Made by a program: the position numbers and the translations under genes
Assembly (NCBI RefSeq): GCF_030548295.1
Contig: NZ_JAUOSB010000010.1
Coordinates: 1 to 64,000 of the forward strand
DNA: 64,000 nt
Source: Wenyingzhuangia sp. 2_MG-2023
GTDB taxonomy: Bacteria; Bacteroidota; Bacteroidia; Flavobacteriales; Flavobacteriaceae
Reading direction: 5' to 3'
Shown: positions 45,358 to 54,801 of the stretch, one piece after another
Position numbering within the stretch: the stretch's first letter is position 1
Layout of the letters: each line of letters begins with the position of its first letter
Notes under the pieces: generated by a model
Told to the model about the DNA's origin: nothing
Seen by the model: the letters and a program-made list of their open reading frames with translations, nothing else
Databases searched by the model: none

Positions 45358-47919
45358 TTAGTTTTTCAAATTGTACGTTATTCTGGCAATCAAATCACTG
45401 TAATGTGCTTGTGTTGCTCTGTCTCCTTTTTTTCTTTTTTTCTCTAAAAGCACTAATACTTTTTCTAAGGCAGCTCTTTTGTTTGTTCCAATATCCGCAA
45501 CTCTAGGTAAATAAGAAAAATGTATATTTTTATAGTATTCAGAGTTATTTACGGACTTTTTCTCTTTTGTTTTTTCCAACAGTTTATTTCTATCCACCGT
45601 TAACACATCTATATAATTTTTCTGTGTGATGCGTTCAAACATATCCAAAGATTTTCCTTTTTGTGTTTTCTTAAAAATGGTTTCAAATAATTTATCAAAT
45701 AAATATTGTTCTGTAAATACTTCGTCGTCTTTTTGATTCAAAATTTCATTTTCTGTAATTCTCATCAATCGGTCTGTATGAATCAATCTATAAATAACAT
45801 TTGTCTGATAAATACGTAACATTGATATTGGAGAGTAGTAACGTTCTCCATCTGGAGCATCTCTTACTGCAAAAACATTGTTGTTAATTTCTGGCGTAAA
45901 CAACCATTTTTGTGGTAAAATAGCATTCTCTATCAAATAATTTAGAGCTTCTTTTTGAAGCTGTGCTGGCACGGGACTGTACGTGTTTTTTCCATCTCCA
46001 TAAACAGTATTGTTTACATACATTCCACCAATATTTGCCATTACATGATTGTTGTACAATTCCCACTGATCAATTACAGATTTGTACAATTTTGATGCTT
46101 TATAATAATCCTGTCCCTCTTCTTCTGTCCAAGACAAAATATTAGGCATAATTCTTTTCAAATTTTGAAGTCCATAGGTACTTGCTTTTACAGCATTGTC
46201 TCCCAAATCTTCACTTTGAGACCTAGGATCTATTACATTTCCACCTGGTTGTTGTGGTCCATAAAAATACATTGGGTCATTTTCGTGTTTTCTAATCCAT
46301 TGGTTCAAAACTGGCAATTCCTCATGTGCAGATTTATTTTCCATCCATCTGTACCCCCAATCAATTGCATATTTATCATACACTCCAATTTTAGGAGTAA
46401 TATCTGTTACCTCATCTTCGGGTTGTGCTACATAATTAAAACGAGCATAATCCATAATAGACGGAGCCGTACCTCCCATTCTAGCTGTAAATGTTTTGGA
46501 TCTTAAAGAATCTACCGGATAACTAAAAGAAGCTCCCATATTGTGTTTCAATCCAAATGTATGCCCTACTTCATGAGAAGAAACAAAACGAATGGCTTCT
46601 CCCATGTGTTCGTCAGAAAATTTATTTGCTCTTGCTTTTTCATCTATAGGTCCTGTTTGCACACGAATCCAAGAATGCAATCCTTTCATTAAATTGTGCC
46701 ACCATATAATATCTGATTCTAAAATTTGTCCACTTCTAGGATCTACAATAGAAGGTCCCATGGCATTTTGTTTTTCAGAGGCAGCGTAGGTAATTACTGA
46801 ATATCGAACATCGTCCGCATCAAAATCTACATCTTTGTCAGAAGGAAATTTAACTTTTATTGCATTTTTAAATCCCGCAGCTTCAAAAGCTACATTCCAA
46901 TCATAAACCCCTTGCTTTATGTAAGGTCTCCATTGTTTTGGAGTGGCAGGATCTAAATAATAAACAATCGGCTCTTTAGGCTCTACCAACTCTCCTTTTT
47001 TGTATTTTTCTATATCTTCTTTCTTGGGTTCTAAATTCCAACGAGTAATCATGTGCCTAGTTTCCACCTGATGCTGGCTGTCTGAATAATACTCCATTGG
47101 AATGCTAAAAAAACCAATACGTTTGTCAGAAAAACGAGGTTTCATCACTTGGGTTGGTAACAAAACAATATTGGTTGTTACTCCAATAGACAATGGCAAT
47201 GCAGGTCCTTTTCCTTCACTTACCGAGGTGGTTAACAATGATTTTACCACTATGTTTTTTGGGAAAGATTTTATTTTCTCTAAAATTGACAAATTGGTTT
47301 TGATGCTTCCTCCCAATCCTATATTGGTCAATACATCGCTAAAACTTTTTTCTTTACCGTTAAATATTTTATTGACTTTGATAAAAACCGCTGTAGAATC
47401 TTCATTTTTTGCCTCAATACTAAACTCTTCTATAATAGACTCTTTAAAATTGTCTTTTACAGAAAGTGTAATTGCATCATTTTCAGGAGACTGTACTCTA
47501 GGGTTGATAGTTTTCACCCAAACTTTATTCAAAACTGTATCTCTATAAAAACGAACCAATTTGGTTTCAAAAGTCATCCCTTTGTTCAAACCATGACCAT
47601 TTAATTCATAAGGAACGCTCGATACTTTATTGACCACCAACAAATCTCTAGACATTAGAGAGTCTGGAATTTCAAAATAATAATCTTCTTTTAAGGTATA
47701 TACATTAAAAAGTCCTTTTTTAACATTTCCTTCTTTTACAAATTTTTGATAATTCAACTCTTTAGAATCCGCAGACTTAATGCTATCTTTTTTTTCTGTT
47801 TCTTCTTTATCATCTTTTTCTATTTTATCTTGAGAAAAACCGACAAGACCTGTCGACACCAAAACAAGGAGAATTAGAAATTGACCAAAAAAATTACCTT
47901 TCAATGAGGACCTTTTCAT
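45358..47919 (-). CDS. Secreted zinc-dependent metalloprotease (DUF5117/DUF4953 type)
   Basis: This 853-residue protein belongs to the Bacteroidota family with DUF5117, DUF5118 and DUF4953 domains. The extended zinc site HEVGHTFGLKH has ligands H449, H453 and H459. SIMDYARF downstream serves as a methionine turn, so it is metzincin-like. A signal peptide (about 1-30) exports it to the periplasm or surface. It is the first structural gene of the SusC/SusD operon, 90 bases after the sensor kinase. Together they suggest a protein or peptide utilisation locus, with this enzyme as the degradative part. Substrate unproven. Confidence 0.9.
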   Translation of the reverse strand: MKRSSLKGNFFGQFLILLVLVSTGLVGFSQDKIEKDDKEETEKKDSIKSADSKELNYQKFVKEGNVKKGLFNVYTLKEDYYFEIPDSLMSRDLLVVNKVSSVPYELNGHGLNKGMTFETKLVRFYRDTVLNKVWVKTINPRVQSPENDAITLSVKDNFKESIIEEFSIEAKNEDSTAVFIKVNKIFNGKEKSFSDVLTNIGLGGSIKTNLSILEKIKSFPKNIVVKSLLTTSVSEGKGPALPLSIGVTTNIVLLPTQVMKPRFSDKRIGFFSIPMEYYSDSQHQVETRHMITRWNLEPKKEDIEKYKKGELVEPKEPIVYYLDPATPKQWRPYIKQGVYDWNVAFEAAGFKNAIKVKFPSDKDVDFDADDVRYSVITYAASEKQNAMGPSIVDPRSGQILESDIIWWHNLMKGLHSWIRVQTGPIDEKARANKFSDEHMGEAIRFVSSHEVGHTFGLKHNMGASFSYPVDSLRSKTFTARMGGTAPSIMDYARFNYVAQPEDEVTDITPKIGVYDKYAIDWGYRWMENKSAHEELPVLNQWIRKHENDPMYFYGPQQPGGNVIDPRSQSEDLGDNAVKASTYGLQNLKRIMPNILSWTEEEGQDYYKASKLYKSVIDQWELYNNHVMANIGGMYVNNTVYGDGKNTYSPVPAQLQKEALNYLIENAILPQKWLFTPEINNNVFAVRDAPDGERYYSPISMLRIYQTNVIYRLIHTDRLMRITENEILNQKDDEVFTEQYLFDKLFETIFKKTQKGKSLDMFERITQKNYIDVLTVDRNKLLEKTKEKKSVNNSEYYKNIHFSYLPRVADIGTNKRAALEKVLVLLEKKRKKGDRATQAHYSDLIARITYNLKN

Positions 47920-48009
47920 AAATAATGTGATTGATTCCTCAAATTTCCATCAAATCAAGGTTTTACCAAAACAGAATGGAGTGAAGTCCAAAAAAAAGGG
48001 AGTGAACTT

Positions 48010-49647
48010 CTATTTTACGGTAATAAAGGGTAGCGTACACTTAAAATTCCCATCCACAACCTCGGTTTTAAAGGAATCTATTTGGTAATATTTGTAAGTA
48101 TTTTCCAAATAATTCAACCCAATATTATGACTATTTTTGTCTTTCTTTTTTCTAGGTGTAAAATTATTTACAACTGTAATGCCTTTTTTAGAAATGATTA
48201 CTTTAATAAGTAATGGATTCTCTTTGGTAATTTCATTATGCTTAATGGCATTTTCTACCAACGTTTCTAAGGATAGAAAAGGAATTTTTTGAAGGAGAAT
48301 TTTATCATTGCATTTGTTGATGATTGATACATTTAAACTGTTGTTAAATCTTATTTCTTGTAAAAAGACATATTGCTCTAAAAAGGTAATTTCTTTTTTT
48401 ACGGTGATCAAATTTCCATCTCTATCTTCCAGAAGATATCGGTACACATCTGCCAACTTTAAAACAAATTGTTGCGATAAATCTGGATTCAAATCAATCA
48501 AAACATGCAAGGAGTTCAAACTATTGAATAAAAAATGAGGATTCATCTTTTTCTTAAGCTGATTCAACTGCAAGACAGCATTTTCTTTTTGGTATTTTTC
48601 ATTTACATACACCAACTGCTCTTTTTCTTCTACCACTCTTAAATTGTCTAAATATTCTTTTTTCAACTGCAATCTAGACACTATTAATATAAGCATAAAC
48701 GTGGCAAAAGCTAAAAAACTAATCCATGAAAAATAACGTTGTATGTTTCCGGTAGTTTCTTTTAAATGAATGTCTACAGGAAAACTCACCACAACAATAA
48801 AAGGAGTTTCTCCAATTTTAACCGTGTCATAATAACGTAAAACCTCCAAACCTATAAACTCTGATAATGCTTTCTCTTTTAGCACATTGGTATAGTTTGG
48901 CACATAGTATCCGTTAATTTTAATAGAATTTTGTAAGACTTTTTTTATGGAAATTTCATCAAAATAACCTTCTAATTTTTTACCAATGTATTTAGTTTCT
49001 GGATGCAACATACAAATTCCTTCTTTGTTGGCTACCACCGTATAACCACCATCTCCTTTATACTTTTCAGAAAAAATTTCCCAAAACGCAAGCAAATCTA
49101 CATCGTAACCAACGGCAACAGTTGTATTGTTCTCTAATATTTGAATGTAAATTTTTCTATTTACAACACTATTGGCTTTGGTAATGATGGTATCAACAAC
49201 AAATTTTTGAGATAATTTATTTGCTTTTAAATAAAAATCTATTTCACTTTTGTACAAAGAATCTTGTTTGGCTCCGTAAAACTCAGAAGTTTGATCTGCA
49301 TTTAAAAAATATACAAAACTGTTAGAAATAGCTAAGTTAGATACTGCTAAATCTGAAGTAAATAGTAATTTTTCTTTATACGATTTGACAGAAGTAGCTA
49401 TAGAATTTTGAATGATTTTTTTAGCATTTACCAAATAACTATCCAATTGATTGAACTCATAAACAATAATATTTTCCTTGGATTTTAAATTTCCTTGAAT
49501 CAGATCTTCAATCAAATCTTCAGTTACCGAAGTAATTTTTGGTGTAATTAAGGAGCTTCCTATAAAAAAAATAGCAATGAACAAAATACTAATGTACAAG
49601 TATTGTCTGTGTTCTTTAAATCTTGTAAAAAAATTCTTTGACAGCAT
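48010..49647 (-). CDS. Sensor histidine kinase (LytS type, extracytoplasmic cache-like sensor)
   Basis: This 545-residue membrane kinase has helices near residues 15-35 and 305-325 that flank a periplasmic domain of about 270 residues. That domain looks like a dCache sensor (FYGAKQDSLYKS, YTVVANKEG). The cytoplasmic part has the His_kinase H-box MNPHFLFNSLNSL with H371, the N-box VENAIKHN and a short G-box. It phosphorylates the LytTR regulator encoded upstream (1 base gap). It likely senses an extracellular peptide or product of the locus. It is followed by the metalloprotease-SusC-SusD genes. Confidence 0.9.
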   Translation of the reverse strand: MLSKNFFTRFKEHRQYLYISILFIAIFFIGSSLITPKITSVTEDLIEDLIQGNLKSKENIIVYEFNQLDSYLVNAKKIIQNSIATSVKSYKEKLLFTSDLAVSNLAISNSFVYFLNADQTSEFYGAKQDSLYKSEIDFYLKANKLSQKFVVDTIITKANSVVNRKIYIQILENNTTVAVGYDVDLLAFWEIFSEKYKGDGGYTVVANKEGICMLHPETKYIGKKLEGYFDEISIKKVLQNSIKINGYYVPNYTNVLKEKALSEFIGLEVLRYYDTVKIGETPFIVVVSFPVDIHLKETTGNIQRYFSWISFLAFATFMLILIVSRLQLKKEYLDNLRVVEEKEQLVYVNEKYQKENAVLQLNQLKKKMNPHFLFNSLNSLHVLIDLNPDLSQQFVLKLADVYRYLLEDRDGNLITVKKEITFLEQYVFLQEIRFNNSLNVSIINKCNDKILLQKIPFLSLETLVENAIKHNEITKENPLLIKVIISKKGITVVNNFTPRKKKDKNSHNIGLNYLENTYKYYQIDSFKTEVVDGNFKCTLPFITVK

Positions 49648-49648
49648 A

Positions 49649-50422
49649 TTAACGATTTAACCAATCTTTAAAAGTATTGATGTAATTAGAGCTTACCAAA
49701 ATTAAATCTTTGGTATTGGGTGAAGGTTGCAATTCAATTTTTAACCTATTCTGACTGTATTTTACAATGGTCTTGATGGCATTGTGACCTACAATGTACT
49801 TTCTGTTTATTTTAAAAAAATTCTTTTTGGATAGTTTATGCTCTAAACTAGAAATGGTATCATCATACAAATAACTATCTCCTGCTGTAGTAAACAAAAA
49901 AAGAGATTTGTTTTCTGCCATGAAATATGCAATTTCATCACTATTTATAGAAATTAATTTTTCTCCTCTAGATACCAAAAAACGTTCTTGTTCAGTTATA
50001 TTTTCAGGAGTATTTTTTAATTGTACCAATAATTTTTCTATACGACTGTAATCATTTACAGGAGTTGTTGCGCTATAATTGATGTACTTTTTAATGGCAT
50101 TGTTCAACTTTACTTTGTCATACGGTTTTAGTAAATAGTCTATGGCAAAAAATTGAAAAGACTGAATGGCATATTGATCAAAAGCCGTTGTGAAAATAAT
50201 CGGAATTTTTATTTTTAAAGCTTCAAAAATCTCAAAACTTTCCCCATCTCCAAGATGAATATCACTCAAAATAAGATCACAAGTATTGTTTTCAAACCAC
50301 TTTAGAGACTGTTCTACACTCTCTAAACGTTTTTTTACCACAACAGTGTGTTCTATTTTTAGCAACATTTTTTCTAAAGATTCTGCTGCCAAATCTTCAT
50401 CTTCTATAATAACGATGTCCAT
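49649..50422 (-). CDS. LytTR family response regulator
   Basis: This 257-residue protein has a receiver domain with phosphoacceptor D54 in ILSDIHLGD, the acidic pair E7/D8 near the N-terminus and a KPYDKVKL motif. A C-terminal LytTR DNA-binding domain runs from about residue 145 to the end (FLVSRGEKLISINSDEI). It is the partner of the sensor kinase that follows one base downstream, and probably activates the protease-SusC-SusD genes. Confidence 0.93.
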   Translation of the reverse strand: MDIVIIEDEDLAAESLEKMLLKIEHTVVVKKRLESVEQSLKWFENNTCDLILSDIHLGDGESFEIFEALKIKIPIIFTTAFDQYAIQSFQFFAIDYLLKPYDKVKLNNAIKKYINYSATTPVNDYSRIEKLLVQLKNTPENITEQERFLVSRGEKLISINSDEIAYFMAENKSLFLFTTAGDSYLYDDTISSLEHKLSKKNFFKINRKYIVGHNAIKTIVKYSQNRLKIELQPSPNTKDLILVSSNYINTFKDWLNR

Positions 50423-50537
50423 CTGAGAATTGTTAAATCTATTTTATTGATCGTTGATACAAACTGTAACAGAGTACAAAGTACGCTAAAAACATCTAGG
50501 TAATAAATATTTTGGACAACTACTTACAGTCTTTCTC

Positions 50538-51407
50538 CTATACTTTTCTCCTTTCTTTTCTATATTGTAAAGGACTTTTTCCTGTTTCTTTTTTAAAAAC
50601 TCTAGAAAAATAAGACAGGTTTGAAAAACCAATTGTGTCAGAAATATCTTGCAAACTTGTATCTGTAGCAATCAATAGCAACTGCGCTCTTTCTATTCGT
50701 TTTTTTTGAATGTAAACTATAGGTCGCATTCCAAAAACTTCTTTAAACAATCTTGAAAAGTAATCTACATTCAAACTTTGCGAATTTGCCAAATCTTGCA
50801 CTGTTAAGTCTGTATGCAAATTTACATTGATAAAATTTTGAACAGAATTCAATTTTGCATTCTTTTTCAATGCTATTCTATCATTCTTATAACCAATAAC
50901 AAACTTAGAAATTAATGCTTTCAACAATCCTGTTGTTTCTAAATAAGAGCTTTCAGATAATTTTTGATTTTCAACCCTAAAAGAAGTCAATCCTTGTTCG
51001 TTGTCATATACTTTAGGATCATCTCTTTTTATAGATCTATTAGGGTTCAATTCCAAAATTCTTTTAAAATACACCAAACTAATATGATCAGCTTTTACCT
51101 CATAAATAAAATTAGTTTTAGAAAAAATTGACATTCCCGTTTCGGAAACTTCTATAGCACTAATGTAAAACTGAGTCATAGAAACATCACATTTGTAACG
51201 ACTAAATGTAAAACTTGGAATCAGATACATGTATCCTGGCTTTAAGATATATGTTTGTTGATGGTGAAAAACTTTTGCTTCACCATCGGTTATGTAATAC
51301 AATCTAAAAAAAGGACTCATTACATTTTTATAATCCCAACTACTATTTAAATTAACATATCCTACATTTAACAACGACAATGATACATTTTCGATAGTTT
51401 TATACAT
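50538..51407 (-). CDS. AraC family transcriptional regulator
   Basis: This 289-residue protein has an N-terminal cupin-like sensing domain (about residues 10-110). A C-terminal pair of helix-turn-helix motifs (about 188-288) has DLTVQDLANSQSLNVDYFSRLFKEVFG, written here in parts, and SDTIGFSNLSYFSRVFKKETG. It is divergent from the DUF1549/1553 operon, 127 bases away, and upstream of the LytTR genes in the same direction. It most likely controls the divergent operon in response to a small molecule, or the SusC/SusD locus. The ligand is unknown. Confidence 0.92.
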   Translation of the reverse strand: MYKTIENVSLSLLNVGYVNLNSSWDYKNVMSPFFRLYYITDGEAKVFHHQQTYILKPGYMYLIPSFTFSRYKCDVSMTQFYISAIEVSETGMSIFSKTNFIYEVKADHISLVYFKRILELNPNRSIKRDDPKVYDNEQGLTSFRVENQKLSESSYLETTGLLKALISKFVIGYKNDRIALKKNAKLNSVQNFINVNLHTDLTVQDLANSQSLNVDYFSRLFKEVFGMRPIVYIQKKRIERAQLLLIATDTSLQDISDTIGFSNLSYFSRVFKKETGKSPLQYRKERRKV

Positions 51408-51502
51408 TAAAAAGTAAATTTTTCATGTAAATATAAATACAAATGTCGGATTTATACCACAAATAGTCTTCTAAGTACAAATTCTCAACAAGTCTCAACG
51501 AT

Positions 51503-51510
51503 TATTTTTG
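51503..51510 (+). promoter_or_regulatory. Putative -7 box (TATTTTTG) of the DUF1549/1553 operon
   Basis: An exact TAnnTTTG match lies 24 bases before the ATG at 51535, in the gap with the divergent AraC gene. Confidence 0.45.
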
Positions 51511-51534
51511 TAAAACACAGAAATTAATCAAAAA

Positions 51535-54500
51535 ATGAAACACTTTTTTTACACTCTTAGTACATTTTTAATCATTTCTTGTGGAGCTAAAATTCCAGAA
51601 GAAGTAAAGATAGTCTATAAGGATTTACCTAACAAATTAGACTTTAACCAAGATGTAAAACCTATCTTATCGGATAAATGTTTTTTATGTCATGGTCCCG
51701 ATAAAGGAAAAATATCAGCGGGTTTGCAATTACACACTGCTAAAACTGCCTATAGTGAACTTCCTGAAACTCCAGGGAAATTTGCCATTACTCCAAAAAG
51801 TTTAAAAAATTCAGAAGTTTTTTATAGAATTATTTCTGATGACCCTAAACAAATCATGCCTACTCCAGGCTCACATTTAACCTTAAGCAATTATGAAAAA
51901 GCCGTATTGGTAAAGTGGATTGAGCAAGGGGCTGAATACAAAGAACATTGGGCTTTTGAGGCTCCAACAAAACCAGAAACCCCTAAAGTTAAAAACAAAG
52001 AGTTGGTTCATAATGACATCGACAATTTTGTATTAGCCAAATTGGAACAAAAAAAGTTAACTCCTTCTAAAATTGCTGACAAAGAAATTTTATTAAGAAG
52101 AGCTTCTTTAGATTTAATAGGACTACCTCCTACCGAAGAAGAGTTAAATGCTTTTGTAAAGGATACTTCTGAAAATGCTTTTGAAAAACAAATTGATAGA
52201 TTGTTGGCATCTCCTCATTATGGAGAACGTATGACCTTGGATTGGATGGACGTAGCACGTTATGCAGACACTCACGGATATAGTAACGATAGATATAGAG
52301 ACACATCTCCATGGAGAGACTGGGTTATTGAATCTTTTAACAATAACAGACCTTATAATGAATTTTTAACTTGGCAAATTGCAGGAGACATGCTTCCTAA
52401 CGCAACTCGTGAACAAAAACTAGCAACTACATTTAATAGATTACACCCTCAAAATTTAGAAGGTGGAATTATTGACGAAGAATTTAGATCTGAATATGTA
52501 GCCGATAGAACAGCCACTGTAAGTCAGGGAATATTAGGATTGTCTTATGCTTGTGCAAAGTGTCACGATCATAAATACGACCCTATTTCTCAAAAAGATT
52601 ATTACGAAATGTACAGTTTCTTTAATAATATTGATGAAACAGGTTTAATCCCTTGGGATTTAGCAACCCCTGTACCTGCCATGTTACTACCTACCAAACA
52701 ACAAGAAGATGTATTGGCTTACTTAAAAGGAATTGTAAACGATACTGAAGAAAAACTTAAAAAAACAATCAACGAAGAAAGCCCTAAGGTAGAACAATGG
52801 ATTAGTGCTAAAGGATACAAAAGTATTCTTAGCAAAACCAAACCAAAAGGCTTAGTGGCTGAATTTAATTTTGACCAAAAGAAGTTAGTAAATGCTGCTG
52901 GTGGAAACGGTAAAAATAAAATTCAAATGAGACAGCAGTTTGTACAAAACGAGCCTGCTATCTATAAAAAAGGAGCCAACGGACACGGATTGGCTATGAA
53001 CGGAGATACTTGGTTAGACCTAGATAATATTGGAATTTTTAAACGTAACCAACCTTTTAGTATTGGAATTAGCGTATTTATTCCAGAGGAATTAACCGAT
53101 GGTGTTATTTTCCATAAAATGAATAGTCCAGAGCTACATAGTTTTAGAGGATATCATTTAAAAGTAAAAGACAATAAAATTGAAGCTTTATTAGCTCACG
53201 TATACCCAGACAACGCTATTGTGGTTCAGTCTGTAAAAGACATGCCAAAGAACAAATGGGTTCATTTAACCATGACCTACAATGGTTCTAGTAAAGCAAA
53301 TGGAGTTTCTATCTATATGGATGGAGAAAAATTAGCAACTCAAACTGTTTTTGACAACCTATACAAAGACATTGTTTTTAATGGCTTAAGATTATACGGA
53401 CCTAAAAGCAAACGTTTAGAACCAGGTTTACGTATTGGTGCCGTTTGGAGAGGTAAAGGTATTGGAGGTTCTGTTGTAGATGATTTATTAGTCTTTAACA
53501 AAGAATTGAGTGAAATTGAAGTAATGCAAATTGCCAATCCAAAACTGGTAGAGCAATTAAAAACAAAAGCATATACCGATCTAAACAATTCAGAAAAACA
53601 ATTATTTACCAATTATTATTTATCTACAAATTCTTCTAAATACAAGACTGTTAACAAAGAATTAGAAAACAAAAGAAAAGTATTGGTAGATAGTGTCGAA
53701 AAGGTCAAGCAAATTATGGTGATGAAAGAACGTAAAACACCAAGACAAGCTTATATTTTTGACAGAGGAGTTTACGATCAATACAAAGAAAAAGTATATC
53801 CAGGAGTTCCTGATTTAATTTTCCCAATGGATGAAAGCCTGCCTAAAAACAGATTAGGTTTAGCGCAATGGATTACAGATAAAAAGAATCCTTTAACAGC
53901 AAGAGTAGCTGTTAACAGATATTGGCAAAACCTATTTGGTAGAGGTATTGTTGTTTCTTCTGAAGATTTTGGAAACCAAGGAGACATTCCTACACATCCA
54001 AAATTATTAGACTGGTTGGCAACTACTTTTATGGAATCTAACTGGGATGTAAAAGCTTTACACAAAACCATTATGATGTCTCGCACATATCAGCAAAGTT
54101 CTACCATTACAAAAGAATTAGCAGCTGTAGACATGGAAAACAAATGGATTGCAAGAGGGCCATCGGTAAGATTGTCTGGAGAAATGTTAAGAGACAATGC
54201 TTTATTTGCTGCTGGCTTGTTAAACAAACAAATTGGTGGAGAAAGTGTAAGACCTTACCAACCTAAAGGGTTATGGAAAGTAAACGGAGACACCTACGTA
54301 CAAGATGGTATGGAAGGTTTGTTCAGAAGAAGTATGTATACCATTTGGAAACGTAGTGTTCCTAACCCTACCATTGCTACTTTTGATGCTCCCACTAGAG
54401 ATTTATGTTCTTCTAGAAGACAAAAAACCAACACACCTTTACAAGCTTTAGTCGTGCTTAACGATCCTACTTATGTAGAAGCTTCTAGGTTAATTGGTAA

Positions 54501-54774
54501 ACAAATGAGTGATGCTTCTAATGCAACCGAAGGAATTAGCAAAGCTTTTAGAAAGTTAACAGGTAGAACCATTACCCAACAAGAGTTAACCTTACTAAGT
54601 AAATTACAAGAATCAGAATATGAAAAATTCCAAAAAAATCCTGAAAAAGCAAAAGGTTGGCTAAACACAGGGGAGTTTAAAATTAAAGATATTAAAGACA
54701 AAGCATTGGTAGCATCAAATGCGGTAGTTGCAAGTACCATTATGAATTCTGATGCTACTATTACCAAAAGATAA
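51535..54774 (+). CDS. DUF1549/DUF1553 heme lipoprotein with LamG insert
   Basis: This 1079-residue lipoprotein (Cys16) combines several parts. A PSCyt1-type cytochrome domain has CFLCH at residues 49-53. DUF1549 (about 160-370) contains a second CxxCH, C340-AKCH344. A LamG-like beta sandwich lies at about 455-665 and DUF1553 at about 750-1010. These domains are typical of Planctomycetota and Verrucomicrobiota proteins of unknown function and are also found in marine Bacteroidota. The CxxCH sites should bind covalent heme in the periplasm. It is the first gene of a five-gene operon with DUF1501, a propeller and two further heme proteins. Enzymatic role unknown; redox chemistry or hydrolysis of an algal compound is inferred. 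Confidence 0.9.
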   Translation: MKHFFYTLSTFLIISCGAKIPEEVKIVYKDLPNKLDFNQDVKPILSDKCFLCHGPDKGKISAGLQLHTAKTAYSELPETPGKFAITPKSLKNSEVFYRIISDDPKQIMPTPGSHLTLSNYEKAVLVKWIEQGAEYKEHWAFEAPTKPETPKVKNKELVHNDIDNFVLAKLEQKKLTPSKIADKEILLRRASLDLIGLPPTEEELNAFVKDTSENAFEKQIDRLLASPHYGERMTLDWMDVARYADTHGYSNDRYRDTSPWRDWVIESFNNNRPYNEFLTWQIAGDMLPNATREQKLATTFNRLHPQNLEGGIIDEEFRSEYVADRTATVSQGILGLSYACAKCHDHKYDPISQKDYYEMYSFFNNIDETGLIPWDLATPVPAMLLPTKQQEDVLAYLKGIVNDTEEKLKKTINEESPKVEQWISAKGYKSILSKTKPKGLVAEFNFDQKKLVNAAGGNGKNKIQMRQQFVQNEPAIYKKGANGHGLAMNGDTWLDLDNIGIFKRNQPFSIGISVFIPEELTDGVIFHKMNSPELHSFRGYHLKVKDNKIEALLAHVYPDNAIVVQSVKDMPKNKWVHLTMTYNGSSKANGVSIYMDGEKLATQTVFDNLYKDIVFNGLRLYGPKSKRLEPGLRIGAVWRGKGIGGSVVDDLLVFNKELSEIEVMQIANPKLVEQLKTKAYTDLNNSEKQLFTNYYLSTNSSKYKTVNKELENKRKVLVDSVEKVKQIMVMKERKTPRQAYIFDRGVYDQYKEKVYPGVPDLIFPMDESLPKNRLGLAQWITDKKNPLTARVAVNRYWQNLFGRGIVVSSEDFGNQGDIPTHPKLLDWLATTFMESNWDVKALHKTIMMSRTYQQSSTITKELAAVDMENKWIARGPSVRLSGEMLRDNALFAAGLLNKQIGGESVRPYQPKGLWKVNGDTYVQDGMEGLFRRSMYTIWKRSVPNPTIATFDAPTRDLCSSRRQKTNTPLQALVVLNDPTYVEASRLIGKQMSDASNATEGISKAFRKLTGRTITQQELTLLSKLQESEYEKFQKNPEKAKGWLNTGEFKIKDIKDKALVASNAVVASTIMNSDATITKR

Positions 54775-54801
54775 TTGTAAAACCTCAAAATAAAAATCAG
54801 T

